Assembly (NCBI GenBank): GCA_031254105.1
Contig: JAIRVB010000039.1
Coordinates: forward strand, 1 to 64,000
Length of the DNA: 64,000 bases
Direction: 5' to 3'
DNA from: Chitinispirillales bacterium
GTDB lineage: Bacteria > Fibrobacterota > Chitinivibrionia > Chitinivibrionales > Chitinispirillaceae
Below are positions 43,103 to 52,496 of the stretch, in pieces; within the stretch, counting starts at the first letter, position 1; every line of letters starts with the position of its first letter. Under the pieces are notes generated by a model that was given only the letters and a program-made list of their open reading frames with translations, searched no databases and was not told the DNA's origin. The position numbers were made by a program, and so were the translations under genes.

Positions 43103-44808
43103 GACTGTGTTCCCTCCTTCTTTACTGTCGCGGCGGTATCGGATATTCTTTCACGGCGCCGCAGTGAGATTGCGATTCCGGCGCAGGCAACAATTACAGG
43201 CATAGCCAAAATGTTCGTAAAACGTATTATATCAGGTTTTCTTGAGCCCTCTTCAAGTACGTTCGCGTTGATGGTCTTATCCTTGAGAACGCGGGAACGC
43301 ACCGCAATCAGATTGTTGTCAAGAGAGAGCCAGTCAACCATATTTAACATAAAGATAATATTTGATCTTGTAGCGTTCTGAGCTGTCACGAAATTCGCAT
43401 CGCCCACCACAACTAGTTGGCCGTTTGTGTTAGATGTTTTCACCGCGCGGTCAGGATCGCTTGGCGTCAGCTTTATCTGACTCATATTATTTTCGTCAGT
43501 TTCCTGTTCGCGCACAGGCGGTACCGGCATGCCGTCAAAAAAGCTTTTAAACTGGCCGCTTAGGTGAGAGGCTAATATGTGGGAATTCAGGTTATTGGGA
43601 ATGTTATAATCAGGTTTTGGATTAATGTCAAAGTGTTCACTAACCCCCCACGCCTGTTCTGAGGAGGTGACAAGCGCGCTTGCGGATACATTACCGATGC
43701 TCTCTTTATGTGTAAGGGAGCTGGCCCACGCAAGTATGAGTTCAGATTGGTCGGAAACAGCTGGATTTGTTTTGTCAAAACCGTTTTCAACTACTCTTAT
43801 AAAGAACGGGTAGGGTACCATTTCGTTAATGGTAAAAGGGCCCAAATTTCTTGGAACCTGTACATGGCCGCAGGAAGCGTCCATAATCAAATTGCGTTCG
43901 ACTCTTACGCCGTAATGCTCAAGCAGGTCAAGGATTTTTGATTCCTGAACCGAGGCCTGAGGCCCCTGCTGAAATGAGACGCCCACCGCGTTTGCCAAAA
44001 CGATAAGGTTTCCGCCGTTCATAAAATACTGGTCGATTTCAAAGAGAGTGCGGTCTGTAAAATGAGTTCCGCCCGGAATAATAAGTGTACGGATGCCGCT
44101 GTCTATGGGGATCCCTTCCGAAACGTCAACAGTCACAATCTGGTAATCGTTACGCAGACTATTAAAGAGGGGAGTAAACCGTTTCTCGGTAGTCTCTTCA
44201 CTCATACCCATACGGCTGCTGATTTCAGGCGGAATAAAGTCCGCTGTCTGGGTTTTGAGGATACCTACTTTGGGAACTGAATTGCGCTTGACTTTCATAA
44301 TAGCCTGAGTCAGATCGTATTCAAGGGTAGCAAGGTTCTGAACAACAGGGATCGATTCTTTTCTGTCCGAATACATTACCCCTATCCCCATGTAGCCTTT
44401 CATCGCCTGAGCCTTATCTTTTTTAAAGGTTTGCAGGGTAATTTCAGGGACATTGAGACTTCGGGCGGAAGCCTCAGCCTCCGGATTTCCGGCGGGGTCT
44501 TCCCAGGTTACGCGAAGTTTGCCGCCGGCGATAGATTTATACTCATTAAGAAGATCGCGTACGGCGTTTACGGTTATATGCGTCTCCGGCGGCAGCTCTT
44601 TTGAGAAGTAAGCCTTGATATTTACAATATCGTCAAGGTCTCTAAGAATCCGTTTCGTAGCGTTTGATACAGTGTACTGCCGGTTTTCGGTAAGATCAAG
44701 ACGGGTGAAATAACGGGTTGAACCGTAGTTCACAAGCGCTGCTGCAGCTATCACCGCGGCTATCACCACCGCGGCCTCCGCTCTGTTTTTCAGTTTAGTT
44801 TTTTTCAT
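43099..44808 (-). CDS. gldG: GldG-like ABC transporter auxiliary protein
   Basis: A 569-residue membrane-anchored protein with an N-terminal TM helix (AAVVIAAVIAAAALVNYG), the typical opening YFTRLDLTENRQYTVSNATK, a periplasmic ABC_transp_aux domain (LTQAIMKVKRNSVPKVGIL, IRTLIIPGGTHFTDRTLFEI, YFMNGGNLIVLANAV, VVVGDANFVT) and a C-terminal TM helix (LAMPVIVACAGIAISL). In Flavobacterium, GldG partners GldA and GldF in gliding motility; outside gliding bacteria the complex has unknown cargo. It is separated from the permease by 121 bp, larger than other gaps in this operon. The symbol is by family resemblance. Confidence 0.88.
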   Translation of the reverse strand: MKKTKLKNRAEAAVVIAAVIAAAALVNYGSTRYFTRLDLTENRQYTVSNATKRILRDLDDIVNIKAYFSKELPPETHITVNAVRDLLNEYKSIAGGKLRVTWEDPAGNPEAEASARSLNVPEITLQTFKKDKAQAMKGYMGIGVMYSDRKESIPVVQNLATLEYDLTQAIMKVKRNSVPKVGILKTQTADFIPPEISSRMGMSEETTEKRFTPLFNSLRNDYQIVTVDVSEGIPIDSGIRTLIIPGGTHFTDRTLFEIDQYFMNGGNLIVLANAVGVSFQQGPQASVQESKILDLLEHYGVRVERNLIMDASCGHVQVPRNLGPFTINEMVPYPFFIRVVENGFDKTNPAVSDQSELILAWASSLTHKESIGNVSASALVTSSEQAWGVSEHFDINPKPDYNIPNNLNSHILASHLSGQFKSFFDGMPVPPVREQETDENNMSQIKLTPSDPDRAVKTSNTNGQLVVVGDANFVTAQNATRSNIIFMLNMVDWLSLDNNLIAVRSRVLKDKTINANVLEEGSRKPDIIRFTNILAMPVIVACAGIAISLRRRERISDTAATVKKEGTQS

Positions 44809-44929
44809 TTTTTTGTAATGATCCTTTTTTGTTATCGGGTAATGTCTTACCCGCGTGCCGTTGGGGCGAATGATTATTCGCCCTTACTGTCTACGCCCTA
44901 TATTTTTGCGTGGATGAGATCATCGTCGC

Positions 44930-45649
44930 CTACTCATACTTCCTGCTTCCTAATGACTGAGTATTAAGAAACAGAAAGACTCCTGTCATCGACAAATAAT
45001 AGATAACGTCTCTGCTGTCGATAACCCCGCGTTCTATGCTTTCAAAATGAGTGAACAATCCGATATAAGAAAATACAGGAACTAACATTGAGGGCAGTTT
45101 CATTGTAACCATCGGATGGCCTATTATCATCAGAATAAATACAGCTACCCACGCGAGAATAAAGGCGACGATCTGGTTTTCGGTATGTGAAGATACCCAC
45201 AGGCCGATAGAGAGATACGCCGCGCCCATGAGAAGCGCTCCCGCGTAACCGCCGATGATAGGGCCGGGATCGGGATTACCTATTATAAACAGTGTTATCG
45301 GGATAGTGAGAGAGAGCAGCGCCGCGCTTGCTAAAAAAGCGAAAGAGGCGAAAAACTTGCCAAGCACAACCTGCGTGTCGCTTATAGGCCATGTAAGAAG
45401 AAGTTCCATTGTTTTGCTTTTCTTCTCCTCAGCCCAGCTTCTCATTGTGATGGCGGGAACAAAGAAAAGAAAAACCCAGGGCAGAAGATTAAAGTAGTTG
45501 CGCATGTCAGCCTGGTTAATCAGAAAAAAGGGCTGAAAAAACATAAAATTCGTGCCTACTAAAAACACTATTATAAAAACGTAGGCAATGGGCGATATAA
45601 AGTAGGAGGTAAACTCTTTTTTGAATACTGCGGCCACGCTCTGTATCAT
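44930..45649 (-). CDS. gldF: ABC-2 type permease (GldF-like)
   Basis: A 239-residue integral membrane protein with six hydrophobic helices. The opening SVAAVFKKEFTSYFISPIAY and RSWAEEKKSKTMELLLTWPI are hallmarks of the GldF/ABC2_membrane_3 family. Its ATG overlaps the stop of the ATPase gene by 4 bases, so the two are translated together. The 121-bp gap after it (44809-44929) has no gene. Confidence 0.9.
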   Translation of the reverse strand: MIQSVAAVFKKEFTSYFISPIAYVFIIVFLVGTNFMFFQPFFLINQADMRNYFNLLPWVFLFFVPAITMRSWAEEKKSKTMELLLTWPISDTQVVLGKFFASFAFLASAALLSLTIPITLFIIGNPDPGPIIGGYAGALLMGAAYLSIGLWVSSHTENQIVAFILAWVAVFILMIIGHPMVTMKLPSMLVPVFSYIGLFTHFESIERGVIDSRDVIYYLSMTGVFLFLNTQSLGSRKYE

Positions 45650-46608
45650 TGGTTGCTCCTTGTAAGCTGTGTAAAAACTTCCTCAAGACTGGTCTGGTCG
45701 CGTCTAAGCTCACTAAGACTCCAGCCGCTTTTTACAATGCAGTTAAAAAGCGATTCGCCGATGTCATCTTTCGCGGTTGTGTGGATTTGTACGCTATGCC
45801 AGCCGTTCTTCAAAGAATCGTTTATATCGATATTTGAAATACCTTCTATAGCGGACAGGTTTGATTCAATCGATGATTTTTCTCCCTTAACGCGAAGCGT
45901 ATAACGGGAGCCGCTTTCGTGTCCTTTGGTAAGCTCCTCAGGCGTGCCGCTTGCGACTATGCGTCCCTCTCTGATGATAAGAATACGGTCGCAGGTAGCG
46001 GATACCTCTGAGAGAATGTGAGAGCAGTAGATTACGGTTTTCTCTTCACCGATTTTTTTAATAAGATGCCTAATCTCAATAATCTGGTTGGGGTCAAGGC
46101 CGGACATCGGCTCATCAAGAATGAGAAGATCGGGGTTATGGATCATCGCCTGTGCCAGTCCCACTCTCTGCCTGTACCCTTTAGAGAGCTTTCCTATCTG
46201 ACGGCTTGCCATCTTTGTGAGGCCGCAGACGGTAAACATCTCATCTAAACGGGATTTAAGCTTGGCGCCCTTAAGACTTCTCACTTTACCAACAAACGTC
46301 AGATACTCTCTGACCGTCATATCGCTGTAAAGCGGGGTGCTTTCGGGAAGGTAGCCGATTCTTCTGCGCACCTCAAGATTATTGACGGCTAAGTCTATCC
46401 CGTCCACAAGCACATTTCCCGAAGTTGCGGGAATAAAGCAGGTAATGATGCGCATTGTGGTGGATTTTCCGGCGCCGTTTGGTCCCAGAAAACCGAAAAC
46501 CTCTCCCTTGCGGACTTCAAAATTTAGATTGTTTACGGCATGTACCTGTCCGAATTTTTTGTTAAGGCCATTTACCGTAAGCATAACCGGAGTGCTTTTG
46601 GGGTTCAT
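45646..46608 (-). CDS. gldA: ABC transporter ATP-binding protein (GldA-like)
   Basis: A 320-residue ATPase. Walker A GFLGPNGAGKSTTMR (about residues 38-52), signature LSKGYRQRVGLAQAMIHNP, Walker B LLILDEPMSGLDP, and the H-loop IYCSHIL are all intact. The C-terminal 90 residues (LRVKGEKSSIESNLSAIEG, SLEEVFTQLTR) form the regulatory tail usual in the GldA/CcmA/YhaQ subgroup. It opens the operon gldA-gldF-gldG-DUF4340. Upstream is a repeat-containing gap. Confidence 0.93.
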   Translation of the reverse strand: MNPKSTPVMLTVNGLNKKFGQVHAVNNLNFEVRKGEVFGFLGPNGAGKSTTMRIITCFIPATSGNVLVDGIDLAVNNLEVRRRIGYLPESTPLYSDMTVREYLTFVGKVRSLKGAKLKSRLDEMFTVCGLTKMASRQIGKLSKGYRQRVGLAQAMIHNPDLLILDEPMSGLDPNQIIEIRHLIKKIGEEKTVIYCSHILSEVSATCDRILIIREGRIVASGTPEELTKGHESGSRYTLRVKGEKSSIESNLSAIEGISNIDINDSLKNGWHSVQIHTTAKDDIGESLFNCIVKSGWSLSELRRDQTSLEEVFTQLTRSNQ

Positions 46609-47002
46609 GTATCACCCTTTTTAAGTAGTAAATAAAATGGCGGAATGCAGAAATAGAGGGTATTTCGATGAACAGGCCAACCTGTTCAAATCCGCTACTC
46701 TGCGTACACTGGAGGTACGATTACGGATTAAATGCCGGATTATTGCGAGAAAACTGATAAATCAATACAAAAAATACCGATTTATCTCTGCTATCCGGCT
46801 GCGGTCATCCTGTCAGGCGAGGAACGGTTAGCAATCGTTCCCTGCTAAGACGGGATACCGGACGGTCGTACCTCAAAGATAGATCAATACTTAAAATTAC
46901 GCTAAATATCCGTAATACCGCGGATAAATCAACAAATTTAAAGATACAGACAGGGCATGCCCTGTCTATTTCCATTGAGCGGAACAATTAACAATCGTTC
47001 CT
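46609..47002. other. Intergenic region with nested inverted repeats, no gene seen
   Basis: The gap between gldA and the histone-like gene, both minus strand, holds GAGGTACGA (46712-46720) with its complement TCGTACCTC (46866-46874), an inner GGAACG...CGTTCC hairpin (46821-46841), a second GGAAC...GTTCC hairpin at 46981-47001 that could terminate the histone-like gene, and an inverted ATTTCTGCATT word at 46637-46653. It looks like a folded, non-autonomous repeat element. Confidence 0.5.
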
Positions 47003-47179
47003 CTAAGCAGCCTCTTCGCCCTTTTTCGTCTGGATCGCGGTACGCATATCCTGAGCGATTTTTTTTATGTTCTGAAGACTTTTGCGGGCGCGTGTACCGG
47101 CGGACTTGTTGCCGCGTTCAAACTTATCGTATTCCGCCTTAAGAGTTTCAACTTCGTTTAAAAGATCCTGAAGAGACAT
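47003..47179 (-). CDS. Histone H1-like small DNA-binding protein
   Basis: A 58-residue basic protein, MSLQDLLNEVETLKAEYDKF then ERGNKSAGTRARKSLQNIKK, ending in KKGEEAA. The pattern NKSAGTRARKxLQxIKKxAQDxR is the Bacteroidetes/Chlorobi-type histone H1-like (Hc1-related) family thought to bind DNA non-specifically. A strong ribosome binding site, AAGGAGG nine bases before ATG, supports it. It is too short for many gene finders. It is transcribed alone. Confidence 0.85.
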   Translation of the reverse strand: MSLQDLLNEVETLKAEYDKFERGNKSAGTRARKSLQNIKKIAQDMRTAIQTKKGEEAA

Positions 47180-47323
47180 GGGACTATTCCTCCTTGTAGC
47201 ATTATGGTTGCTGGTTACGAAACCTTTTCATGTTTGAATTGAACTGTTTAAATATTATAATTTCCAACCCAAAAAGCAATGTTCAAATGAAAAATTTGTG
47301 ACCGGGCCGTTTTACACTCCCAC

Positions 47324-48143
47324 TTATTCATTCTCTTTCAAAACATCTCCCAACGATTCGATCATATAAAGCGGAATTGAAAATAAACCGTTTTCTGTAC
47401 CAAAATTTTTCAGAGACAGGCGAACGGCATATTTTGGTTTTTCTAAATCGCGGAAAGCGTCTAAACTTTTTGATTTTGTATTTCTTGTTGATTTCACTTC
47501 TATGGGAACAAGGCTGCTTTTATACTGTATCATGAAATCAATCTCGGCATCACCCTTTTCCCGTCCCCAATAATAGATGGATGTGTGAGGCAGTGACTGT
47601 TTTAGTTCCTGCAAAACGTATTGTTCGGTCATTGCTCCCTGGAAATCTGAAAATATTGTGTTATCCGGCAGGTAAAAACTGCTTATGTCGATGTTTGATT
47701 TTGCGCAAAACAAACCTGTGTCAAGCATATATACTTTGAATATTTCCCGCTCTTCGTAAAAACTCAACGGTATTTTTGCGGTTAATGTTTTGGAAACCTT
47801 ATAGACTAAACCGGTATTGATTAACCAATTCATAGCGTTTTCAAATTCGCTTGCTCTGCCGCCAACTTTTACATCTTTATATATAAACTTCTTTTTTTCC
47901 CGGCCAAGGTGCGTCGGTATCGAATCCCACAACATTTTTACTTTTGGAATATCTGATTTTGATATGTGTTTTCTGAAATCATTTTCATAATTCAAAAGCA
48001 GCTCATTTTGCTTCTGCCGCGTTTTTTGCAAATTCTCTGACTAACCATGTTTTGCCGACTTGCCGCGCTCCATATATAACAAGCGGTTTACGGTCTTGCG
48101 AGTTTTTCCAGGCGGTCAAATTGTCTAATGCGTTTCTTCTCAT
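47324..48143 (-). pseudogene. AAA-type ATPase with DUF4143 domain, internally deleted
   Basis: Starting at ATG 48143, the first 46 codons encode the usual N-terminus MRRNALDNLTAWKNSQDRKP and the Walker A loop in YGARQVGKTWLV, then EFAKNAAEAK and a stop. In another frame, from about 48031, NYENDFRKHISKSDIPKVKM to the C-terminus follows, with the DUF4143 nuclease-like part intact (GDAEIDFMIQYKSSLVPIEV). The segment in between (rest of the AAA domain, Walker B and sensor motifs, over 100 residues) is missing and the frame is broken. The family is a common accessory ATPase, often in variable regions. Non-functional as it stands. Confidence 0.85.
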
Positions 48144-48705
48144 GTATCCTCATCCTTATGTTTTATATAGAGCCTACTGAACCAAAGGCCTATTTTTGAT
48201 AATTCTCTTATCCTGTTGCAGATAGTGACCTTTATTAGAACCTGCAAAACAACTGCGCATAACGACGCTCAATCTCTAACCAGGGAATGGTTAAATTAGT
48301 CAGTTCTGTTATCGTTCAGTGAATATTATATAAACAATAGCATAAAAACCACATTTTTTCAAGGGGTATTTATGAGAAAAGTTGCATTTTTATTGGGGGT
48401 ATTAGTGTTGAAAATTACATTTTTATGGGGGTAATAAATGTGAAAACACTCAGAGAGATGGGAAGCTCACTATAGAGCTTTCCGGTAAAATCAGGAAAAA
48501 AATACTAGGTGGAATTCAATAAGCCACTTGCTTTGAGATATTCCTAAAAAATAGGAACGTTAGAAAGCTCTCAATTTATGGAAGGTGTATTATATTGTTA
48601 TATTATACATTTGAGCCAATGGTTCTAAACTTTTGGCGACCTTTGCTTGTGGATCAAAGCTTTTAACTTGCGCCTTGACTAAATGCGGTGAGCAGTGCAC
48701 ATGTA
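48144..48705. other. Intergenic region with IS end fragment, no gene seen
   Basis: This gap holds the insertion-sequence end at 48169-48225 and, at about 48376-48440, an imperfect tandem pair (GTTGCATTTTTATTGGGGGTA and AATTACATTTTTATGGGGGT-like units, about 30 bp each). No coding frame is convincing. Confidence 0.5.
48169..48225 (+). repeat. Solo insertion-sequence end (copy 1)
   Basis: Fifty-seven bases matching 56778-56834 with one mismatch (AGAGCCTACTGAACCAAAGG versus the CTGCTG form, then ATTTTTGATAATTCTCTTAT). In the second location it lies next to transposase remnant sequence, so it is probably the end of the same element family. No duplicated target or second end is visible. Confidence 0.75.
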
Positions 48706-49593
48706 TCACGGCTCATACAAAAAATAAAGCCCCGCGGGTCTTGAAATCGTGCCCAGAGCGCCGCGAAAATTTTTTGAGGCGGATTCAAGCAGCAGCTCTC
48801 TCCAGCCGCTCTGCTGCCTTTTTTCTACAGGCTTGACAGATTCCGGAACTCCGCAGATCATTCTGAGGTAGTCAATCGCTTGCGCGTAACCGCCTATGGT
48901 GTCAACAAGACCATGTTCATACGCTTGCTTTCCGGTAAAGATACGCCCGTCAGCGGCTTTTCTGATAACTTCAGCCTCAACGCCGCGGCCCGCGGCTACG
49001 TCGTTAATAAACTGTTCGTGGGTGTTGTCAAGCAGGTTTTGAAGCACCTTCGCCTCATTGTCACTCATACTTCTGTATGGGCTTCCCATATCTTTGAAAG
49101 CGCCCGCCTTGAAAACGCGAAACTCAACGCCTACTTTTTTTGCCAGCTCCTGATAGAGCGGGAGAGTGAATATTACGCCTATGCTTCCGGTGATAGTGCC
49201 TTGTGAGGCGAAGATTTTATCAGCGGGACTTGCGATGTAATATCCCCCTGAGGCGGCCATGTTGCCCATGCTCACAACGACCGGTTTTTGGACCGCTTTG
49301 TAGGCGGCAATTTCATTGTAGATCTCCTGCGAGGGCGCTACCGCTCCGCCTGGGGAATCTATTCTAAGGAGAACTCCAGCGATGTTTTTGTTATGACGAT
49401 ATTCACGCAGTGTTTTTACATGCCAGTCGCTGTCGGTTATCACCCCTTCCATACGTATAACCGCAAGACGTTTTAAGGAGATATTTTTTAAGTCTCCCCA
49501 AAAAAGCGCTGCCGCGAGAGCGAAAAACAATATAAGCGCAGCGGGAATCGCTATTATTCCGATTGCTATCCATTTATGGTTCTTTGCTCTCAT
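48706..49593 (-). CDS. sppA: Signal peptide peptidase SppA, 36K type
   Basis: A 295-residue membrane serine protease that degrades cleaved signal peptides. One N-terminal TM helix (IAIGIIAIPAALILFFALAA) anchors it. The catalytic Ser is in SMGNMAASGGYYIASPADKI (near residue 116) and the general base Lys in FKAGAFKDMGSPYR (near 168); this spacing of about 52 matches Bacillus SppA. GTITGSIGVIF precedes the Lys. The length fits the short, single-domain form. AAGGAGG upstream supports the start. It is 4 bases after the MltD-like gene and probably co-transcribed. Confidence 0.93.
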   Translation of the reverse strand: MRAKNHKWIAIGIIAIPAALILFFALAAALFWGDLKNISLKRLAVIRMEGVITDSDWHVKTLREYRHNKNIAGVLLRIDSPGGAVAPSQEIYNEIAAYKAVQKPVVVSMGNMAASGGYYIASPADKIFASQGTITGSIGVIFTLPLYQELAKKVGVEFRVFKAGAFKDMGSPYRSMSDNEAKVLQNLLDNTHEQFINDVAAGRGVEAEVIRKAADGRIFTGKQAYEHGLVDTIGGYAQAIDYLRMICGVPESVKPVEKRQQSGWRELLLESASKNFRGALGTISRPAGLYFLYEP

Positions 49594-49597
49594 AGTC

Positions 49598-51793
49598 TTA
49601 GTTGCCTCCTTGGCGTTCGATTTTCAGCGTGTCTCCGGGCCTTATCAGCGAATCGGCGGAGAGATTATTGCTTTCTCGTATTGAGTCTACCGTTACGCCG
49701 AATTTATTGGATATCTGCCAGAGATTATCGCCCGGTTTTACCGTATAGTTAACCGTTTGTGAATTTGTATTGCCGCTTTCAGGAGTTACATTTGTATTTG
49801 CGTTTTTTTCGGTAACGTTTTTAGCGGCGTTTTGCTCTTGCGTTTTTAAACTTTGATTATGATTGGGATTGGGTGTGTAGACAAGTATATCACCGGGAAA
49901 AATCAACGGTTTTCTTGTGTTAAGGCCGTTTACGCGCGCAAGTTCATTTACGCTGATGCCTAATTCCTTTGAGATTGAGTAGAGGGTTTCGCTCTGCTTT
50001 ACAAGATGTTTTCCGGTATGCGGCTCTGGGGCCCCGTCAGCTTTCGGCTGCTGCTGTCTGTTTACCGTTTGGACGCCTCCCGCGCTTCTTTTAGTTTGGT
50101 AGATAGTAAGTTTTTGACCCGCTCTGAGGTGCTGTGAGCTTGTCATATTGTTCCAGCTTAAGATGTTTTGAACGGTTACTCCAAAAAGTCTCGCGATTCT
50201 ATAAGTGTTATCGCCGGGTTTTACCTGATAAGTAATTTTTCTGCTGTTTTGCGGGATAGGGCGGTCGGGTTTTTCGTTGTTGAGAACAGCGGTCAGCGCT
50301 GCGGGTACGGAATCATTCACGGGGATAGGTATAATAAGAAAACGGTTTGCGGTAAGATGATTGTTTTTCATCTTGTTTATATCGCGCAGCGCGTCAACCG
50401 GTACTCTGAAGCGGCGCGCGATTGTTACCATGTTATCGCCGCTTTGAATTCTGTAACGGTAAAATTTTGTCTTTTTTTCATCCGGCAGCCCGCTGTAAAA
50501 AGTTTCAAATTCCGGAGCCTTTCCCCTGGGTAAATAGAGATGTACCGACTGTAAATCGGGAGGCGTACACCAGTGCAGGATGTGGGGGTTCATTGCGCGG
50601 AGTGTGTCAAGCGGTACGTCAATTCCTTCGGCGATAGTTGAAAGCTCTATGCAATCGTTTACCAACACTATATCAGGATCAAAAACTGCGCCGTTTGGAA
50701 AAACAAAATCAAAGACATCCGGATTTTTTGCGATTATTACAGATCCTAAATAAAGCGGTACGTAATTGTGAGTCTCTTTGGGCAGCGTTTTTAATTCCCA
50801 GTAGCTCGCCGCGTTATCTCTTCTCATCGTTCTTGCCATTCCGTTTTCGCCGCAATTGTAAGCGCCCAGCGCAAGGTGCCAGTCGCCAAAATCTTTGTAG
50901 AGTTTGCGCAGATACCTGATAGCGGCGTCAGTCGATTTTAACGGATCGCGCCTTTCGTCAAGCCAGTAATTTTGGCGCAGACCATAGGCTCTTCCGGTTG
51001 AGGGGATAAACTGCCAGATTCCGGCGGCGTGAGCGCGTGAGTAGGCGTGCGGGTTAAAGCCGCTCTCTATGATCGGCAGATAGGCAAGATCCCTTGGTAA
51101 ACCGGAATCCGCAAACATCCGCTCCATTACAGGGAGATAGTATCCGGCGCGCGAAAGCCATCTGTCAAAAACACCCTTACGGGTTCTCATAAAGAAAAGC
51201 GTTGATCGCCTCACACGTTCGTTCCATACAACCGGAACATCGTAAACAATCCCTCTTTTATTTGACAAACGAAAGAAAAAGACGCTGTCCTCCGCGGAAA
51301 TTTTTAATGTGTCGAACAGTGATTCGAGAATATGCAGTTTGAAGATAAGGGTTGATATTTCTTCAGGCGCGCTGAAGCCTGGCGGCATCCGCTCCGCGTA
51401 GATAGAGATTATCTCAGCAACATAATCCTGTAAAGGGACCCATTCACTCTCAACCGTGTCACTGCGGCGGTTAAGAGAGGCCGCGGCGTGTCTTAAAAGA
51501 GAATCGGCCGCGGAAAAATTTTCTATCTGACAAGCGGCGCGGGCAAGATTCATAAGAGAGTCTATGCTTATACTTACAGTTTCAATTTCGTCATCGGAAA
51601 TTTCAGGCTGGGTTAGATCCGGCTCCGGTTCCAAAGCCGCTTCGTAAACATAAATGCTATAATCATCTTCAGGTATGTTCTGAGAAATATCATCCGGAAC
51701 GCTTTTTAAAGATGAGGCGCATCCGGCAAACATCATACAAAGAGAAAACAGAAAACAGACAAAACCGCGTTTTAAAATTACATGTAGATTCAT
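49598..51793 (-). CDS. mltD: MltD-like membrane-bound lytic transglycosylase with four LysM domains
   Basis: A 731-residue lipoprotein: lipobox MMFAGCAS near residue 25. The catalytic SLT domain (about 228-345) contains LAYLPIIESGFNPHAYSRAH with the catalytic Glu near 242, GIWQFIPSTGRAYGL and ALGAYNCGENGM. Four LysM peptidoglycan-binding modules follow: YRIQSGDNMVTIARRF, YQVKPGDNTYRIARLFGV, HLVKQSETLYSISKELGI and YTVKPGDNLWQISNKFGV, the last at the very C-terminus. The linker between LysM 3 and 4 is Asn/Thr-rich. It cleaves glycan strands to 1,6-anhydro-MurNAc ends in cell wall turnover. Four LysM repeats exceed the two of E. coli MltD. It is first in a two-gene operon with sppA. Confidence 0.93.
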   Translation of the reverse strand: MNLHVILKRGFVCFLFSLCMMFAGCASSLKSVPDDISQNIPEDDYSIYVYEAALEPEPDLTQPEISDDEIETVSISIDSLMNLARAACQIENFSAADSLLRHAAASLNRRSDTVESEWVPLQDYVAEIISIYAERMPPGFSAPEEISTLIFKLHILESLFDTLKISAEDSVFFFRLSNKRGIVYDVPVVWNERVRRSTLFFMRTRKGVFDRWLSRAGYYLPVMERMFADSGLPRDLAYLPIIESGFNPHAYSRAHAAGIWQFIPSTGRAYGLRQNYWLDERRDPLKSTDAAIRYLRKLYKDFGDWHLALGAYNCGENGMARTMRRDNAASYWELKTLPKETHNYVPLYLGSVIIAKNPDVFDFVFPNGAVFDPDIVLVNDCIELSTIAEGIDVPLDTLRAMNPHILHWCTPPDLQSVHLYLPRGKAPEFETFYSGLPDEKKTKFYRYRIQSGDNMVTIARRFRVPVDALRDINKMKNNHLTANRFLIIPIPVNDSVPAALTAVLNNEKPDRPIPQNSRKITYQVKPGDNTYRIARLFGVTVQNILSWNNMTSSQHLRAGQKLTIYQTKRSAGGVQTVNRQQQPKADGAPEPHTGKHLVKQSETLYSISKELGISVNELARVNGLNTRKPLIFPGDILVYTPNPNHNQSLKTQEQNAAKNVTEKNANTNVTPESGNTNSQTVNYTVKPGDNLWQISNKFGVTVDSIRESNNLSADSLIRPGDTLKIERQGGN

Positions 51794-51855
51794 AAGATTA
51801 TTTTAAGAACTAAGCGTATGGAGAAAGGTTGATAAGTTGATAAAATGTAAAAAAG

Positions 51856-51896
51856 ATACTCGGAACCCCGCGCCTTTTCCGCGGGCTCCTGAGTAT
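51856..51896 (-). terminator. Rho-independent terminator of the Cys-rich small gene
   Basis: Arms ATACTCAGGAGCCCGCGG and the near-complement CGCGGGGTTCCGAGTAT with a short loop; on the minus strand the stem is followed by CTTTTTT. It lies 36 bases beyond the stop of the 75-residue gene. Confidence 0.8.
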
Positions 51897-51932
51897 TAAA
51901 ATTACATTATGCGGCTGTTAAGGCAAGACTTC

Positions 51933-52160
51933 TTAGCTCGCGGCGTTTAAAACGAGTGTTTTGGGTTCCGGTGTACTCAAGAATCCCTGCACCCGTTTGA
52001 AAGAGTGCCCCTTGCGGTTTATGCACTCATTTTGAGCGTCACGTATCTGATCCTGAACTTTGCGGCGGTTTGAACCGCAGTAGTTCACGAACATGCGTGT
52101 CTTCTGAGAGCACTGGGCTTGCTGAGAGCAGTGTGCGCAGGAAATTTTCATAAACTGCAT
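51933..52160 (-). CDS. Small cysteine-rich protein, unknown function
   Basis: A 75-residue protein with a compact Cys cluster, KISCAHCSQQAQCSQKTRMF then VNYCGSN, a C-x2-C-x5-C...C arrangement suited to Zn or Fe-S binding. Downstream are basic residues (RRKVQDQIRDAQ, KGHSFKR). AAGGAG lies ten bases before the first ATG, and a terminator follows, so it is a real gene. I do not recognise the family. A rubredoxin/zinc-ribbon-like small regulator is possible. Confidence 0.75.
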   Translation of the reverse strand: MQFMKISCAHCSQQAQCSQKTRMFVNYCGSNRRKVQDQIRDAQNECINRKGHSFKRVQGFLSTPEPKTLVLNAAS

Positions 52161-52496
52161 TCAACGCTCCTTAAAAATAGGTATGTAGGACAATCCTACT
52201 ATATAAGATAATACTCAATCCGTTGTATGTCAATAGAAAAACACCACTATATTTGGGGCTATGTATAATTTGTTATAAATTAGTGGATTGTGGGTTGAAG
52301 TTGTGATTAATATTAATCATATATGAATAGTATAATTATTTCAGAGATAGAAACTGCGGCTGATTTCAGATCTGCACATTGCATAATTTATATTAATTTC
52401 AACAGTAACATAGTGAATATGGATATATTATTTAAATGTTTTGACAAAGAATCTTACGTCATAAATGAACAAAAAAATTATGGATAAAAGCAGCTT
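52161..52496. promoter_or_regulatory. Divergent intergenic region upstream of rtcB
   Basis: This AT-rich gap separates the minus-strand Cys-rich gene from rtcB. It must carry both promoters. Repeated ATTAAT/ATATTAAT words near 52308-52320 and 52390 are seen, but no definite operator. No rtcR-type regulator gene is adjacent. Confidence 0.4.
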
